Below are positions 24,889 to 32,582 of a stretch of DNA of 41,186 nt, piece by piece (positions within the stretch are counted from its first letter, which is position 1; the number at the start of each line of letters is the position of its first letter). The stretch spans positions 1-41,186 of the forward strand of contig CAJGCZ010000018.1 in the NCBI GenBank assembly GCA_904501975.1, read 5' to 3'. The DNA is from an uncultured Akkermansia sp. (lineage in GTDB: Bacteria; Verrucomicrobiota; Verrucomicrobiia; Verrucomicrobiales; Akkermansiaceae). The position numbers were made by a program, and so were the translations under genes. The notes under the pieces are model-generated. The model saw nothing but the letters and a program-made list of their open reading frames with translations, was not told the origin of the DNA and did no database searches.

Positions 24889-26772
24889 TTATTTGAGTCG
24901 GGTTAAAATCTTTTCAGCAACAGCCTGCGGGGTCAAGCCATGCTTCTCTCGCAACAGCTCCAAGGTGCCGTGCTCCACAAAGGAATCACCCCACCCGATT
25001 CGCAAGACGGGCGTTGCTATATTTTCCTGAGAAAGGAACTCTGTAACGGCACTGCCGAAACCACCCACAACGGTATGGTCTTCCAAAGTCACCACAAGCT
25101 TGCATTGCTGTGCAAACTTTTTAAGGCAATCGGCATCCAAGGGTTTAATGAAGCGGGCATTGATGTGAGCACACTCTACCCCCTTTTCTGCCAGCAGAGC
25201 CTGCACTTGTGCGGCCAACGCATTCATATTGCCAAGGGCAACCAAGGCCACTTGGCCATCTTCCTTCAACACCTCGGCCTTGCCGATGGGCAGCAACTGC
25301 GGTTCCTCCGGCAGCTCCACACCCTCACCACAACCACGCGGATAACGAATGGCACTGGGGCAGTGCTCGATGGTGTTCATGGTGGCCAGCATGTTCACAA
25401 ATTCAGCTTCGTTGGCCGGCTGCATCATAATGATATCGGGGAGGCAACGTAGCATGCTGATGTCGTACAAACCGTGGTGCGTGGGGCCATCGTCCGGGGA
25501 TAAACCGGCGCGATCCATACAGAAGCGCACAGGCAATTTCTGCAAGGCGGCATCGTGGTGAATCATATCCACCGCACGCTGCATAAAGGTGGAGTACACT
25601 GCCACATAGGGTTTCAGTCCCTGCGTAGCTTGGCCGCAGGCAAACAAGGCGGCATGCTCCTCGGCAATACCTACATCAAAGAATCGCTTGGGGAACGCAG
25701 CTCTGAAAATATCCAACTTGGTGCCACTGGGCATGGCGGCGGTAATGGCCGTAATGGCGGGGTCATCGGCGGCCAGCTTGGAAAGCGTTTTACCGAATAC
25801 CTCAGAATACGTCAATCGGCTTGCGGGGCGGGTAGAGCCGTCTTCCACATTGTACTGCCCTACACCGTGGAACTTGGTGGGATTCTCCATAGCGGGGGCG
25901 TAGCCCATTCCTTTGCGGGTGATGACGTGCAGAATAACCGGCCCATCCTGCTTGGTGGCAATGCGCAGCACCTTCTCCAAGCGGGGGATGTCGTGGCCAC
26001 TTATCGGGCCATAATAGTGCAGGCCCATTTCGCGGAAGAAGCTCAGCGGTGTAATCAGGGTGCGGGCAGCCGTCAGCAACTTAGAGGCTTGGTCTTTGGC
26101 CCCCTTGCCGGCTAACCCTTCGATAAACTTTTTAGCCTTATCGCGCAACCAAGTGTAGGCAGAGGTTTCCTGTAGCGTGGCAAAATAGCGAGCGAGAGAA
26201 CCGACATTGCGGTCAATACTCCACTCATTATCATTGAGGATAAGAATGAACTTGCGTGTATTTTCTGCAATGTTGTTCAGGGCCTCCAAGGTGGTGCCAC
26301 AGGTAAAAGCGCCATCACCCACCACAGCGGCCACATGGTAATCGTCCCCGGCCAAATCTCTGGCCACGGCCATGCCTAAGGCGGCAGACAATGCCGTTCC
26401 GGCATGCCCGGCCCCGTAGCAATCGTGCTCCGATTCACTGCGCTTGCAGAACCCGGAGATACCGCCGTACTGGCGAATCCCCTTCATTTCCTCCACGCGC
26501 CCGGTCAACAGTTTATGCACATAGCACTGGTGCGATACATCAAAGAGAATCTTATCCACCGGCGTATTCAGCACACGGTGCATGGCAATGCACAGCTCCA
26601 CTACGCCCAAATTGGGAGCCAAATGCCCACCGGTAAGAGAGAGGGTTTCCACCAAATAATGGCGGATTTCCTCAGCCAAACGCGGCAGTTCTTCATCTGT
26701 AAACGTGCTGAGCTTTTCACCCTCACGCAGGCGTGACAACAACGGAAGCATATCAAATGAGGGAGAAGTCAT
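24889..26772 (-). CDS. dxs: 1-deoxy-D-xylulose-5-phosphate synthase
   Basis: Dxs condenses pyruvate and glyceraldehyde 3-phosphate to DXP, the entry step of the MEP isoprenoid pathway and a branch to thiamine and pyridoxal. The 627-residue thiamine-diphosphate enzyme shows FDVSHQCYVHKLLTGR, the ThDP/Mg motif GDGAFTCGTTLEALNNIAENTRKFILILNDNEWSI, GPISGHD and the catalytic-Glu block GIAEEHAALFACGQATQG. The C-terminal transketolase part follows with FCMDRAGLSPDDGPTHHGLYDIS. The ATG at 26772 lies within xseB (20-base overlap); a second ATG at 26751, just past the xseB stop, is also possible. Length is normal. It is co-operonic with xseB, as in several bacteria. Confidence 0.97.
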   Translation of the reverse strand: MTSPSFDMLPLLSRLREGEKLSTFTDEELPRLAEEIRHYLVETLSLTGGHLAPNLGVVELCIAMHRVLNTPVDKILFDVSHQCYVHKLLTGRVEEMKGIRQYGGISGFCKRSESEHDCYGAGHAGTALSAALGMAVARDLAGDDYHVAAVVGDGAFTCGTTLEALNNIAENTRKFILILNDNEWSIDRNVGSLARYFATLQETSAYTWLRDKAKKFIEGLAGKGAKDQASKLLTAARTLITPLSFFREMGLHYYGPISGHDIPRLEKVLRIATKQDGPVILHVITRKGMGYAPAMENPTKFHGVGQYNVEDGSTRPASRLTYSEVFGKTLSKLAADDPAITAITAAMPSGTKLDIFRAAFPKRFFDVGIAEEHAALFACGQATQGLKPYVAVYSTFMQRAVDMIHHDAALQKLPVRFCMDRAGLSPDDGPTHHGLYDISMLRCLPDIIMMQPANEAEFVNMLATMNTIEHCPSAIRYPRGCGEGVELPEEPQLLPIGKAEVLKEDGQVALVALGNMNALAAQVQALLAEKGVECAHINARFIKPLDADCLKKFAQQCKLVVTLEDHTVVGGFGSAVTEFLSQENIATPVLRIGWGDSFVEHGTLELLREKHGLTPQAVAEKILTRLK

Positions 26773-27022
26773 TTTCGTCTTGTACTACGGGTTTATTTTT
26801 ACCTGCTTTGGCCGGCTGTGCGGGCGGGTTTTCCAACACCTTGATGCGCAGTTCTGCAGCATCAAGCATTTCTCTGCCCGACTTCACCAATTTAAGGCCC
26901 TCTTCCACGAGGCGGATGGTGTCTTCTAACCCGGTTTCAGGGTTTTCAAGGAGCGCGGATATTTCTTCCAAACGGCTCATTGATTGCTCAAAACTGAGTG
27001 TTTTACTGGCTTTGGGAGGCAT
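26753..27022 (-). CDS. xseB: Exodeoxyribonuclease VII small subunit
   Basis: XseB is the small helical subunit that, in several copies, activates XseA for single-strand DNA degradation. The 89-residue product has the family core LSFEQSMSRLEEISALLENPETGLEDTIRLVEEGLKLV, normally flanked as here by a short basic N-terminus and a variable tail. No xseA is in this window. It overlaps dxs by 20 bases at its 3' end and follows the membrane protein gene by 48 bases. Confidence 0.93.
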   Translation of the reverse strand: MPPKASKTLSFEQSMSRLEEISALLENPETGLEDTIRLVEEGLKLVKSGREMLDAAELRIKVLENPPAQPAKAGKNKPVVQDENDFSLI

Positions 27023-27070
27023 GTGTATGAAGATGTAAGTGAGTAAAGGGGGGATAGAGCCGGGCCGCTA

Positions 27071-28990
27071 TCAGCGGCGACCCTTGCAGTACAAGGCGGC
27101 TGCACCGGCGCGCAACAACACCATGTTATCAAACTGGGCCGGGGAGCCGGTGTTAGACACTGCAACAATCTTACCAATGCGGGTTGCAGGCGCATCCTGG
27201 TCTTCCTGTCGGGGGGTAAAATTGTTAATGTACATGGCGTGGCGCGGGTCCAGAATAGCCAGCGGCAAGTTCAAGGCCAAGGGGGTAAAGTCGCCCATGT
27301 TCTGAGCAATGGCCGTATAGCCACCGGGGCGGCCATCGCGCATTCCCTGTGTAGGAGCATACGAGGACGGAATAATCGGGTCGTACGAAGCGGGGGTAAT
27401 CACCAAGCCCTGCACAAAAAGGCCACCGGCAGGCAAGATTTCCTCATTAATTCTGCTGTAATCAGCAATAGACTTCGGAATCCACACGGCGCGTCTGTTG
27501 GCATACCATGCCACGGCCCAGGGTTGATCCGTCACGAGCACGCCGCGCTCATCGGTCTTATCATAAAGGTCGCAATTCAATGCAGGCGGATAATAGGGAG
27601 GATAATGGGGCTGAGCCTTACCCTTAAGAGCCAAAGCGCGCATTACATCGCCGGGCAGGTTTGCCAGCATGCCGCCGGCGGTCATCAGCACCACAATAAA
27701 CACAGCCAAGCCGCGCATCTGCACATAGGTGAAGCCGCTGGCGTTCAGGCGTGCAATAAAGTTGAACAGCAGGGAGAAGCCATAAGCAACGAACAGCGGA
27801 CCAAACATAATCATCAGCTGGCCGGAGCTAAGCGGCACATCCGTGCCGTACAATGCCATGCCGATGGTAGCCATAATCCACATGCTGCACAGTGCCCACT
27901 TCATGCACTGCAGAGAGGGGCGCTTGAAGCGGAAGAAGAGGGCCAAGAAGAAGAACGGAGCCACGATAACGGAGCCGCAGTTGGTATAAAGGCTCTTCAC
28001 CTGATTAAGCACGGAGCCGAAGAAGCGAATCACCACCATGGAGGAATTGAGAGCCACGTCCATGGAGTGAACGGAGCGCATAACATCCTCTGAGCTACCG
28101 CCGAAGCAGTTATAAATACCGTAGAAGGCATTACCAAAAATATTACCCACCATGGAGTAGTTGCTGCAAAGTGTGTATGCGCAGCTTGCACCCAAAATCA
28201 CCACACCCAAGAAACCATACAAACCGTAGGGGCGGAAATAGGCAGCACAGAAGATGAAGTAGCCCAACGCAATCCACAGGCTAAACCAACCGCTGAGCAC
28301 CATGAGTGCCATCAGCACAAAAGACAAAATCAGGAACAGGCCTTTGGCAAAGGTGTCGGAATCATCTGCCGCACTCTTAGCATATAAAAGCAAATGCAAG
28401 GCACCGAACAAGAAACACATCATCAGCGGCTGCGCAAGACCACTGATGGAGTAGTCCAGCATCAAATCACAGAAGGCGAAGCACAGCAAGGTAGAGGTGG
28501 CTACCATGTCATCAAACAAGCGCGTAATGAGCATGTAGGCCAACGCCATGGCCACAAGGAAGAAGAGGCAACTGGTGCCGGCAATTACGCGGTCCGGTCC
28601 ATACAAGGTTGTCACCGGCTCACCGGCATCGTTAACGGCAATGCGAGTTTCCTCAAAACGATGCGAATTAGTGCAACGCAGAGCCGCGGCCATGCTCAGG
28701 ATATTAAGGGGAGCATGGTTCATATCCTTCAGGGAATCAAAATCCACCCCCTCAGAGGCATTGTAATTGTAAAAATCACCCAATTCAATCGGGCGGTGAT
28801 ACAGCGTTTTGAAGCCCTCACCACATGCCACAGAACGAGCAATCTGCGCTTGATCCATCACATCAGGCTGATTCAGACCGCGATAGGTCAAAAAGAGCTT
28901 GAAGGAGCACATGATTACCAGCAAGGTAAGAACCACGCAGCGCAACAGCGCTACAACGCCGGAGTTTTTACGATTTTCTTGTACGGCCAT
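27071..28990 (-). CDS. Polytopic membrane protein, GT-C (family 39-like) glycosyltransferase candidate
   Basis: A 639-residue protein with about 10-12 hydrophobic segments in the first 430 residues and a soluble C-terminal region of about 200. After the first membrane segment it has a large loop with an acidic residue in DVMDQAQIARSVACGEGF and, later, MNHAPLNILSMAAALR, the arrangement seen in GT39/PMT-like lipid-linked sugar transferases (Asp in the first loop, then a proline-containing motif). It could glycosylate lipids or proteins at the outer face of the inner membrane, but overall identity to known members cannot be judged. It lies 18 bases after the NtrC-type regulator gene, in the same operon. 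Confidence 0.6.
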   Translation of the reverse strand: MAVQENRKNSGVVALLRCVVLTLLVIMCSFKLFLTYRGLNQPDVMDQAQIARSVACGEGFKTLYHRPIELGDFYNYNASEGVDFDSLKDMNHAPLNILSMAAALRCTNSHRFEETRIAVNDAGEPVTTLYGPDRVIAGTSCLFFLVAMALAYMLITRLFDDMVATSTLLCFAFCDLMLDYSISGLAQPLMMCFLFGALHLLLYAKSAADDSDTFAKGLFLILSFVLMALMVLSGWFSLWIALGYFIFCAAYFRPYGLYGFLGVVILGASCAYTLCSNYSMVGNIFGNAFYGIYNCFGGSSEDVMRSVHSMDVALNSSMVVIRFFGSVLNQVKSLYTNCGSVIVAPFFFLALFFRFKRPSLQCMKWALCSMWIMATIGMALYGTDVPLSSGQLMIMFGPLFVAYGFSLLFNFIARLNASGFTYVQMRGLAVFIVVLMTAGGMLANLPGDVMRALALKGKAQPHYPPYYPPALNCDLYDKTDERGVLVTDQPWAVAWYANRRAVWIPKSIADYSRINEEILPAGGLFVQGLVITPASYDPIIPSSYAPTQGMRDGRPGGYTAIAQNMGDFTPLALNLPLAILDPRHAMYINNFTPRQEDQDAPATRIGKIVAVSNTGSPAQFDNMVLLRAGAAALYCKGRR

Positions 28991-29008
28991 ATACAGTAGA
29001 ACTAAAAA

Positions 29009-30409
29009 TTAAGCAAGGAAATCCTTAAACACGTCTGGATATTCTGCCATTTTGCGCTGTAGCGTGCGCCTGTTAATCCCGAGCAACTCTGCTGCTTTAG
29101 AGCGGTTGCCCTGGGTGTGAGCCAACGCACGCAAAATGGTCTGCTGTGTGATGTATTCTAAATTAAAAGTGGTAGAGAAATCAAGCCTAAAGTCTGTGCG
29201 TACATCATTTTGCACAGCAACAGAGGGCGCAGGCAACGGAGCAACGCCAAGATAATCCGGTAAATCTTGCGGAGAAATGCTTTGCCCCTCGCTCATCACC
29301 ACGCCATGCTCCATGGCGGTGCGCAGCTGGCGCACATTGCCCGGCCAGGAATAGGTGCGCAATAAATCCAGCGAGGCACGCGTGAGCGTTTTGGGTGCTT
29401 TGTGGTTTTCTTTGCAAAAATCCTGCACGAAGGAATGAGCCATCAGCACAATATCCCCTGCTCTCTCACGCAAGGGGGGCAATTGCAGAGAAATCACATT
29501 CAAGCGCTGGTACAAATCCAAGCGAAAAGCCCCGGTAGCTACCATCTCCTGCATGTTACGGTTGGTAGCAGCCACCACGCGCACATTCACGGGTATAGGC
29601 TCATTACTGCCCACGCGCTCAATGCTTTTTTCTGCCAGCACGCGCAGCAACTTCACTTGAGTAGGCTTGTCAATTTCTCCTATCTCATCTAAAAACAGGG
29701 TGCCGCCATTGGCTTCTTCAAAGCGGCCTATGCGGCGCTGCAAGGCCCCGGTGAAAGCCCCCTTCTCGTGGCCAAACAGCTCGCTCTCCATCAATTGGGG
29801 AGACAACGCCGCGCAGTTAACAGCCACAAACTTGCCGGAGCTTCTATTGGAAAGCGAATGCAACGCTTTTGCCACCAGTTCCTTACCCGTTCCGGTTTCA
29901 CCTTCAATCAGAACGGTTGCCGTTGTGGGCGCCACCTGTTTAATGCGATTAAAAATAGCCTGCATTTGCGGGCTATCGCCCAGCATGGCATCCAAGCCAC
30001 CGGCTGGCTTAAGCGAGGCCGTCAGCTCGCGATTTTCCGCCTCTAACGAGCGGGTATGAGCCGCGCGTTTCAGCAACAGCTCCACCTCATCCAAATTCAG
30101 CGGTTTCGTCACAAAATAGTAGGCACCATGGCGCTTAGCCTCTGCAGCCGTTGCGGGGCTGCCATAAGCGGTCATCATGATGCAGGCCGGGGGCAGCGGC
30201 AATGTTTGGGCATAGTCTATCAAATCCATGCCGCTTTCCCCGCCCAATCGCAAATCTGTTAACAAAATGTCTACCGGTTCACTCTCTAAGATAGCGCGCG
30301 CAGCCTTGCCGTTAGCGGCGGCATATACCTCGTAATCGTCCTCCAGAGCCGCACACAGCACGTCTCGAGTAGACTTTTCGTCATCAACGATGAGTAGAAC
30401 CGGTAACAT
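29009..30409 (-). CDS. NtrC-family sigma-54-dependent response regulator
   Basis: A 466-residue activator of sigma-54 promoters. The receiver (1-115) has the acidic pair DDE, phospho-acceptor Asp52 in LLTDLRLGG and Lys102. The AAA+ domain has Walker A GETGTGKE (170-177), the sigma-54 contact loop GAFTGA (217-222) and Walker B GGTLFLDEIGE; an arginine finger region follows. A Fis-type helix-turn-helix ends the protein (RALAHTQGNRSKAAELLGINRRTLQRKM). I use the ATG at 30409 rather than a TTG at 30421. It sits 19 bases after argC with no kinase beside it; the only kinase in the window (20249) has its own partner. Its target genes cannot be told. Confidence 0.93.
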   Translation of the reverse strand: MLPVLLIVDDEKSTRDVLCAALEDDYEVYAAANGKAARAILESEPVDILLTDLRLGGESGMDLIDYAQTLPLPPACIMMTAYGSPATAAEAKRHGAYYFVTKPLNLDEVELLLKRAAHTRSLEAENRELTASLKPAGGLDAMLGDSPQMQAIFNRIKQVAPTTATVLIEGETGTGKELVAKALHSLSNRSSGKFVAVNCAALSPQLMESELFGHEKGAFTGALQRRIGRFEEANGGTLFLDEIGEIDKPTQVKLLRVLAEKSIERVGSNEPIPVNVRVVAATNRNMQEMVATGAFRLDLYQRLNVISLQLPPLRERAGDIVLMAHSFVQDFCKENHKAPKTLTRASLDLLRTYSWPGNVRQLRTAMEHGVVMSEGQSISPQDLPDYLGVAPLPAPSVAVQNDVRTDFRLDFSTTFNLEYITQQTILRALAHTQGNRSKAAELLGINRRTLQRKMAEYPDVFKDFLA

Positions 30410-30428
30410 GAGAGTCAACAATCTGCTG

Positions 30429-31472
30429 TTAAATCAGCCAAAGGCCTTCAGTTTCATCAAAACCGAACATGATATTAAAGGCATGCACACCTTGGCCGCC
30501 TGCCCCCTTAATCACGTTGTCCTCTGCGCTCATCAGCACCAAACGATTGGTGCGGGAATCGACAGCCCAACCAATGTCCACAAAGTTCGTGCGGGTCACA
30601 TTCTTGGTATCAGCCGGCTTATTCAGGCCCATCAGGCGTACAAAGGGGGATGTGGCATAGGCTGCCTCCAAACATGCCGTTACAGCCTCCGCCGTGGCAC
30701 CCTCTGCCAACTTAGCCACTGTTGTGGTGACTATACCTGTATTAACCGGCATAAGGTGCGGGGTAAAGGTAATAACCACCTTGCTGCCGGCTGCCTCACT
30801 AAGCTCTTGTTCAATCTCAGAAAGGTGGCGGTGGCGGGGCACACCATAAGCACGCATGCTTTCATTGCACTCGCAGTACAAAAGACTTACATCCGCCTTG
30901 CGCCCGGCGCCGGATACACCACTGCCACTGTTCACCACAATATCCTCCGGTTTCACCAAGCCGGCTTTCAGCAACGGCACCAAAGGCAAAATAATGCTGG
31001 TGGGATAGCAGCCGGGAGAACCGACAATGCGAGCCTTCTCAATTTCCTCACGGTGCCACTCCGGCATGCCGTACACTGCCTCCTGCATCAGCTCCACATC
31101 CGGATGCGGCTTGCCGTAAAATTCTTCATAAACGGCAGGGTCGTTCAGGCGGAAATCCGCAGACAGGTCGATTACGCGAATACCGGCCTCCACCAAACCA
31201 CGGCCGTAGGCAGCACTCACACCATGCGGCAAAGCCAAAAAGGCGGCCTCTGCCCCCGTGGCGGCAATGGCGGCTACATCAGAATCCGTAAATTTCAAAT
31301 CTGCCCCCGGCACATGGCGAAAACGCGGAAACAAATCGCACAACTCCTGCCCGGCGTACTGGCGAGATGTTGCACACACCAATTCTACCCCCGGATGGCG
31401 CAATAATATGCGCAAAAGCTCCTGTCCAGTGTATCCACTGGCCCCAACTACGGCAATTTTTACCTTTTTCAT
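30429..31472 (-). CDS. argC: N-acetyl-gamma-glutamyl-phosphate reductase
   Basis: ArgC reduces N-acetylglutamyl phosphate to the semialdehyde with NADPH, the third step of arginine synthesis. The 347-residue protein has the Rossmann motif VVGASGYTGQELLRIL (9-24), the catalytic Cys155 in GSPGCYPTS and the C-terminal block GQGVHAFNIMFGF. The ATG at 31472 begins MKKVKIAVVGASG; in-frame extension upstream runs into the promoter and tRNA-Pro and is rejected. The mRNA leader would be about 3 bases. It heads an operon that runs through to recO. No other arginine gene is linked. Confidence 0.96.
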   Translation of the reverse strand: MKKVKIAVVGASGYTGQELLRILLRHPGVELVCATSRQYAGQELCDLFPRFRHVPGADLKFTDSDVAAIAATGAEAAFLALPHGVSAAYGRGLVEAGIRVIDLSADFRLNDPAVYEEFYGKPHPDVELMQEAVYGMPEWHREEIEKARIVGSPGCYPTSIILPLVPLLKAGLVKPEDIVVNSGSGVSGAGRKADVSLLYCECNESMRAYGVPRHRHLSEIEQELSEAAGSKVVITFTPHLMPVNTGIVTTTVAKLAEGATAEAVTACLEAAYATSPFVRLMGLNKPADTKNVTRTNFVDIGWAVDSRTNRLVLMSAEDNVIKGAGGQGVHAFNIMFGFDETEGLWLI

Positions 31473-31482
31473 GACAAAAATG

Positions 31483-31511
31483 AGTATATCATGAAAAAAA
31501 TGTATTGACAA
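31483..31511 (-). promoter_or_regulatory. Promoter of the argC-recO operon
   Basis: Minus strand: TTGTCA (31511-31506), 17-base spacer, TATACT (31488-31483). The argC ATG is 10 bases after the -10. The -35 box occupies the same bases as the -35 of the divergent tRNA-Pro promoter. Confidence 0.7.
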
Positions 31512-31532
31512 CAGTAAAAATTCATGTATAAT
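31505..31532 (+). promoter_or_regulatory. Promoter of tRNA-Pro
   Basis: TTGACA (31505-31510), 16-base spacer, TATAAT (31527-31532): both hexamers are perfect. The transcript would start near 31539, about 44 bases before the mature tRNA. Confidence 0.85.
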
Positions 31533-31582
31533 TCCCTTGTCGACGCGCTCAAGAGCGCAAGACAAACAAAACAGCAAATCTT

Positions 31583-31656
31583 CGGGCAGTAGCGCAGTCT
31601 GGTAGCGCACTTGCATGGGGTGCAAGGGGTCGTGGGTTCGAATCCCGCTTGCCCGA
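31583..31656 (+). tRNA. tRNA-Pro (anticodon GGG)
   Basis: The 74-base cloverleaf has acceptor stem CGGGCAG with TTGCCCG, a D-arm GCGC...GCGC with the TGGTA loop, and anticodon stem CTTGC/GCAAG with loop ATGGGGT, which places GGG at positions 34-36. The T-arm is GTGGG-TTCGAAT-CCCGC and the discriminator base is A. CCA is not encoded. The GGG anticodon reads CCC and CCU. The gene follows a consensus promoter and is followed by a terminator hairpin. Its last 17 bases are repeated 204 bases downstream. Confidence 0.95.
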
Positions 31657-31663
31657 CGAAGTT

Positions 31664-31708
31664 AAAACGCTCAGTAACGGTTAAACCGATGCTGAGCGTT
31701 TTGCTTTT
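31664..31708 (+). terminator. Terminator of tRNA-Pro
   Basis: AAAACGCTCAG (31664-31674) pairs with CTGAGCGTTTT (31692-31702), with an inner hairpin CGGTT/AACCG, followed by GCTTTT. The whole hairpin is duplicated at 31868-31911. Confidence 0.8.
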
Positions 31709-31843
31709 GATTCAAATGCGGGATTCGAACACACGGCCCCGCAGCAAAGGGGGAGTGGGCTGCGAGTGCCGGTGGCACGAGCAGACCCTGCGCCGACGGG
31801 ACACCTCCCGGCGGGCAGCCCGTCAGGGCCGCAGGGGCGGGTA
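31708..31843. other. GC-rich structured insert between duplicated tRNA 3' ends
   Basis: 136 bases between two copies of the tRNA 3' end. It begins with GCGGGATTCGAAC (31720-31732), the exact reverse complement of the tRNA T-loop region at 31636-31648. Hairpin 1 (31757-31788) is GGG-CTGC-GA-GTGCC, loop GGT, GGCAC-GA-GCAG-A-CCC, with facing GA/GA mismatches. Hairpin 2 is GACGGG (31795-31800) with CCCGTC (31819-31824), enclosed by CCCTGC/GCAGGG (31786-31791 with 31831-31836). It has no coding potential that I trust. Confidence 0.6.
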
Positions 31844-31911
31844 GAATCCCGCTTGCCCGACGAAGTTAAAACGCTCAGTAACGGTTAAACCGATGCTGAG
31901 CGTTTTGCTTT
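31844..31911 (+). repeat. Exact 68-base direct repeat of the tRNA-Pro 3' end and terminator
   Basis: Identical over 68 bases to 31640-31707: the last 17 bases of tRNA-Pro, the spacer and the complete terminator hairpin. Flanking direct repeats at a tRNA 3' end look like attL/attR, but the 136 bases between carry no integrase, so this is a remnant, a miniature element or a plain duplication. Confidence 0.9.
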
Positions 31912-31920
31912 GGCGCACCT

Positions 31921-31985
31921 CGGGGCGTGAGACTTTAGTCTCACCCCACCCTCAACAAGCGGGACTAAAGTCCCGCAGCCCCGAT
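31921..31985. repeat. REP-like hairpin doublet (variant)
   Basis: Two perfect palindromes, GTGAGACTTTAGTCTCAC (31927-31944) and GCGGGACTAAAGTCCCGC (31959-31976), are enclosed by CGGGGC and GCCCCG. They share the GACT-WW-AGTC core with the hairpins at 14997-15062 and 40885-40950 but differ in stem sequence. Confidence 0.8.
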
Positions 31986-32023
31986 AAAAAAATCCGTTGC
32001 CCTTTCGAGCAACGGATTTTTTT
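31986..32023 (-). terminator. Bidirectional terminator after rplQ
   Basis: A 15-bp perfect stem, AAAAAAATCCGTTGC (31986-32000) with GCAACGGATTTTTTT (32009-32023), with T-runs on both strands. It ends the rpoA-rplQ transcript on the minus strand, 22 bases after the rplQ stop. Confidence 0.93.
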
Positions 32024-32045
32024 ATGAAAGATTGGTAAGTAAAAC

Positions 32046-32510
32046 TTACTTCTGCTCTTCAGCAGGGGTCTCCTCAGCAGCAGCGGGAGCAGCAACCTCA
32101 GGAGAGGTAGCAGTACCGGTGGTTACGGAAGGAGCAACGGGAGCCGTAAGCTGGGGAAGGTCGATAATCTCGATAAGAGCCATGGGGGCGCTATCGGTCA
32201 TGCGCTGGCCAAGCTTAACGATGCGGCAGTAGCCACCCTGACGATCCTTGCAAGCGTCAGCTACAACGCTGAACAACTTGGTAACAACTGCCGGCTGGGG
32301 CAGAGTAGCAAGAGCCTGACGACGAGCGTGCAGGGAACCATTCTTGCCGAGGGTGATGAGCTTCTCCACGTAGGGGCGCAGGGCTTTCGCCTTGGCAAGA
32401 GTCGTGGTGATGCGGCCGTGGGTGATGAGGCTGCAAGCCTGGTTGGCAAGCAGAGCCTTACGGTGGGAGGCCGTACGCTGAAGCTTGGCCTTTTTAACTC
32501 CGTGTCTCAT
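32046..32510 (-). CDS. rplQ: Large-subunit ribosomal protein L17 (bL17)
   Basis: bL17 lies near the peptide exit tunnel of the large subunit. The first 118 residues match the family: MRHGVKKAKLQRTASHRKALLANQACSLITHGRITTTLAKAKALRPYVEKLITLGK, then a C-terminal RIVKLGQRMTDSAPMALIEIID. A 35-residue Ala/Pro/Glu-rich tail (ending EETPAEEQK) extends it to 154 residues. It follows rpoA after 72 bases on the same strand, the usual order. Confidence 0.97.
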   Translation of the reverse strand: MRHGVKKAKLQRTASHRKALLANQACSLITHGRITTTLAKAKALRPYVEKLITLGKNGSLHARRQALATLPQPAVVTKLFSVVADACKDRQGGYCRIVKLGQRMTDSAPMALIEIIDLPQLTAPVAPSVTTGTATSPEVAAPAAAEETPAEEQK

Positions 32511-32582
32511 AATGTTTTGTTAATGTATTAAGTTAATAGTGAAATGTTTTGTTAAACAGGTAATGAATGCGGCGTGGGTGCT

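Noticed and set aside
31640..31911. Prophage or genomic island attachment sites
   Set aside because: The direct repeats look like att sites, but the DNA between them is 136 bases with no integrase or cargo, so no island is called.
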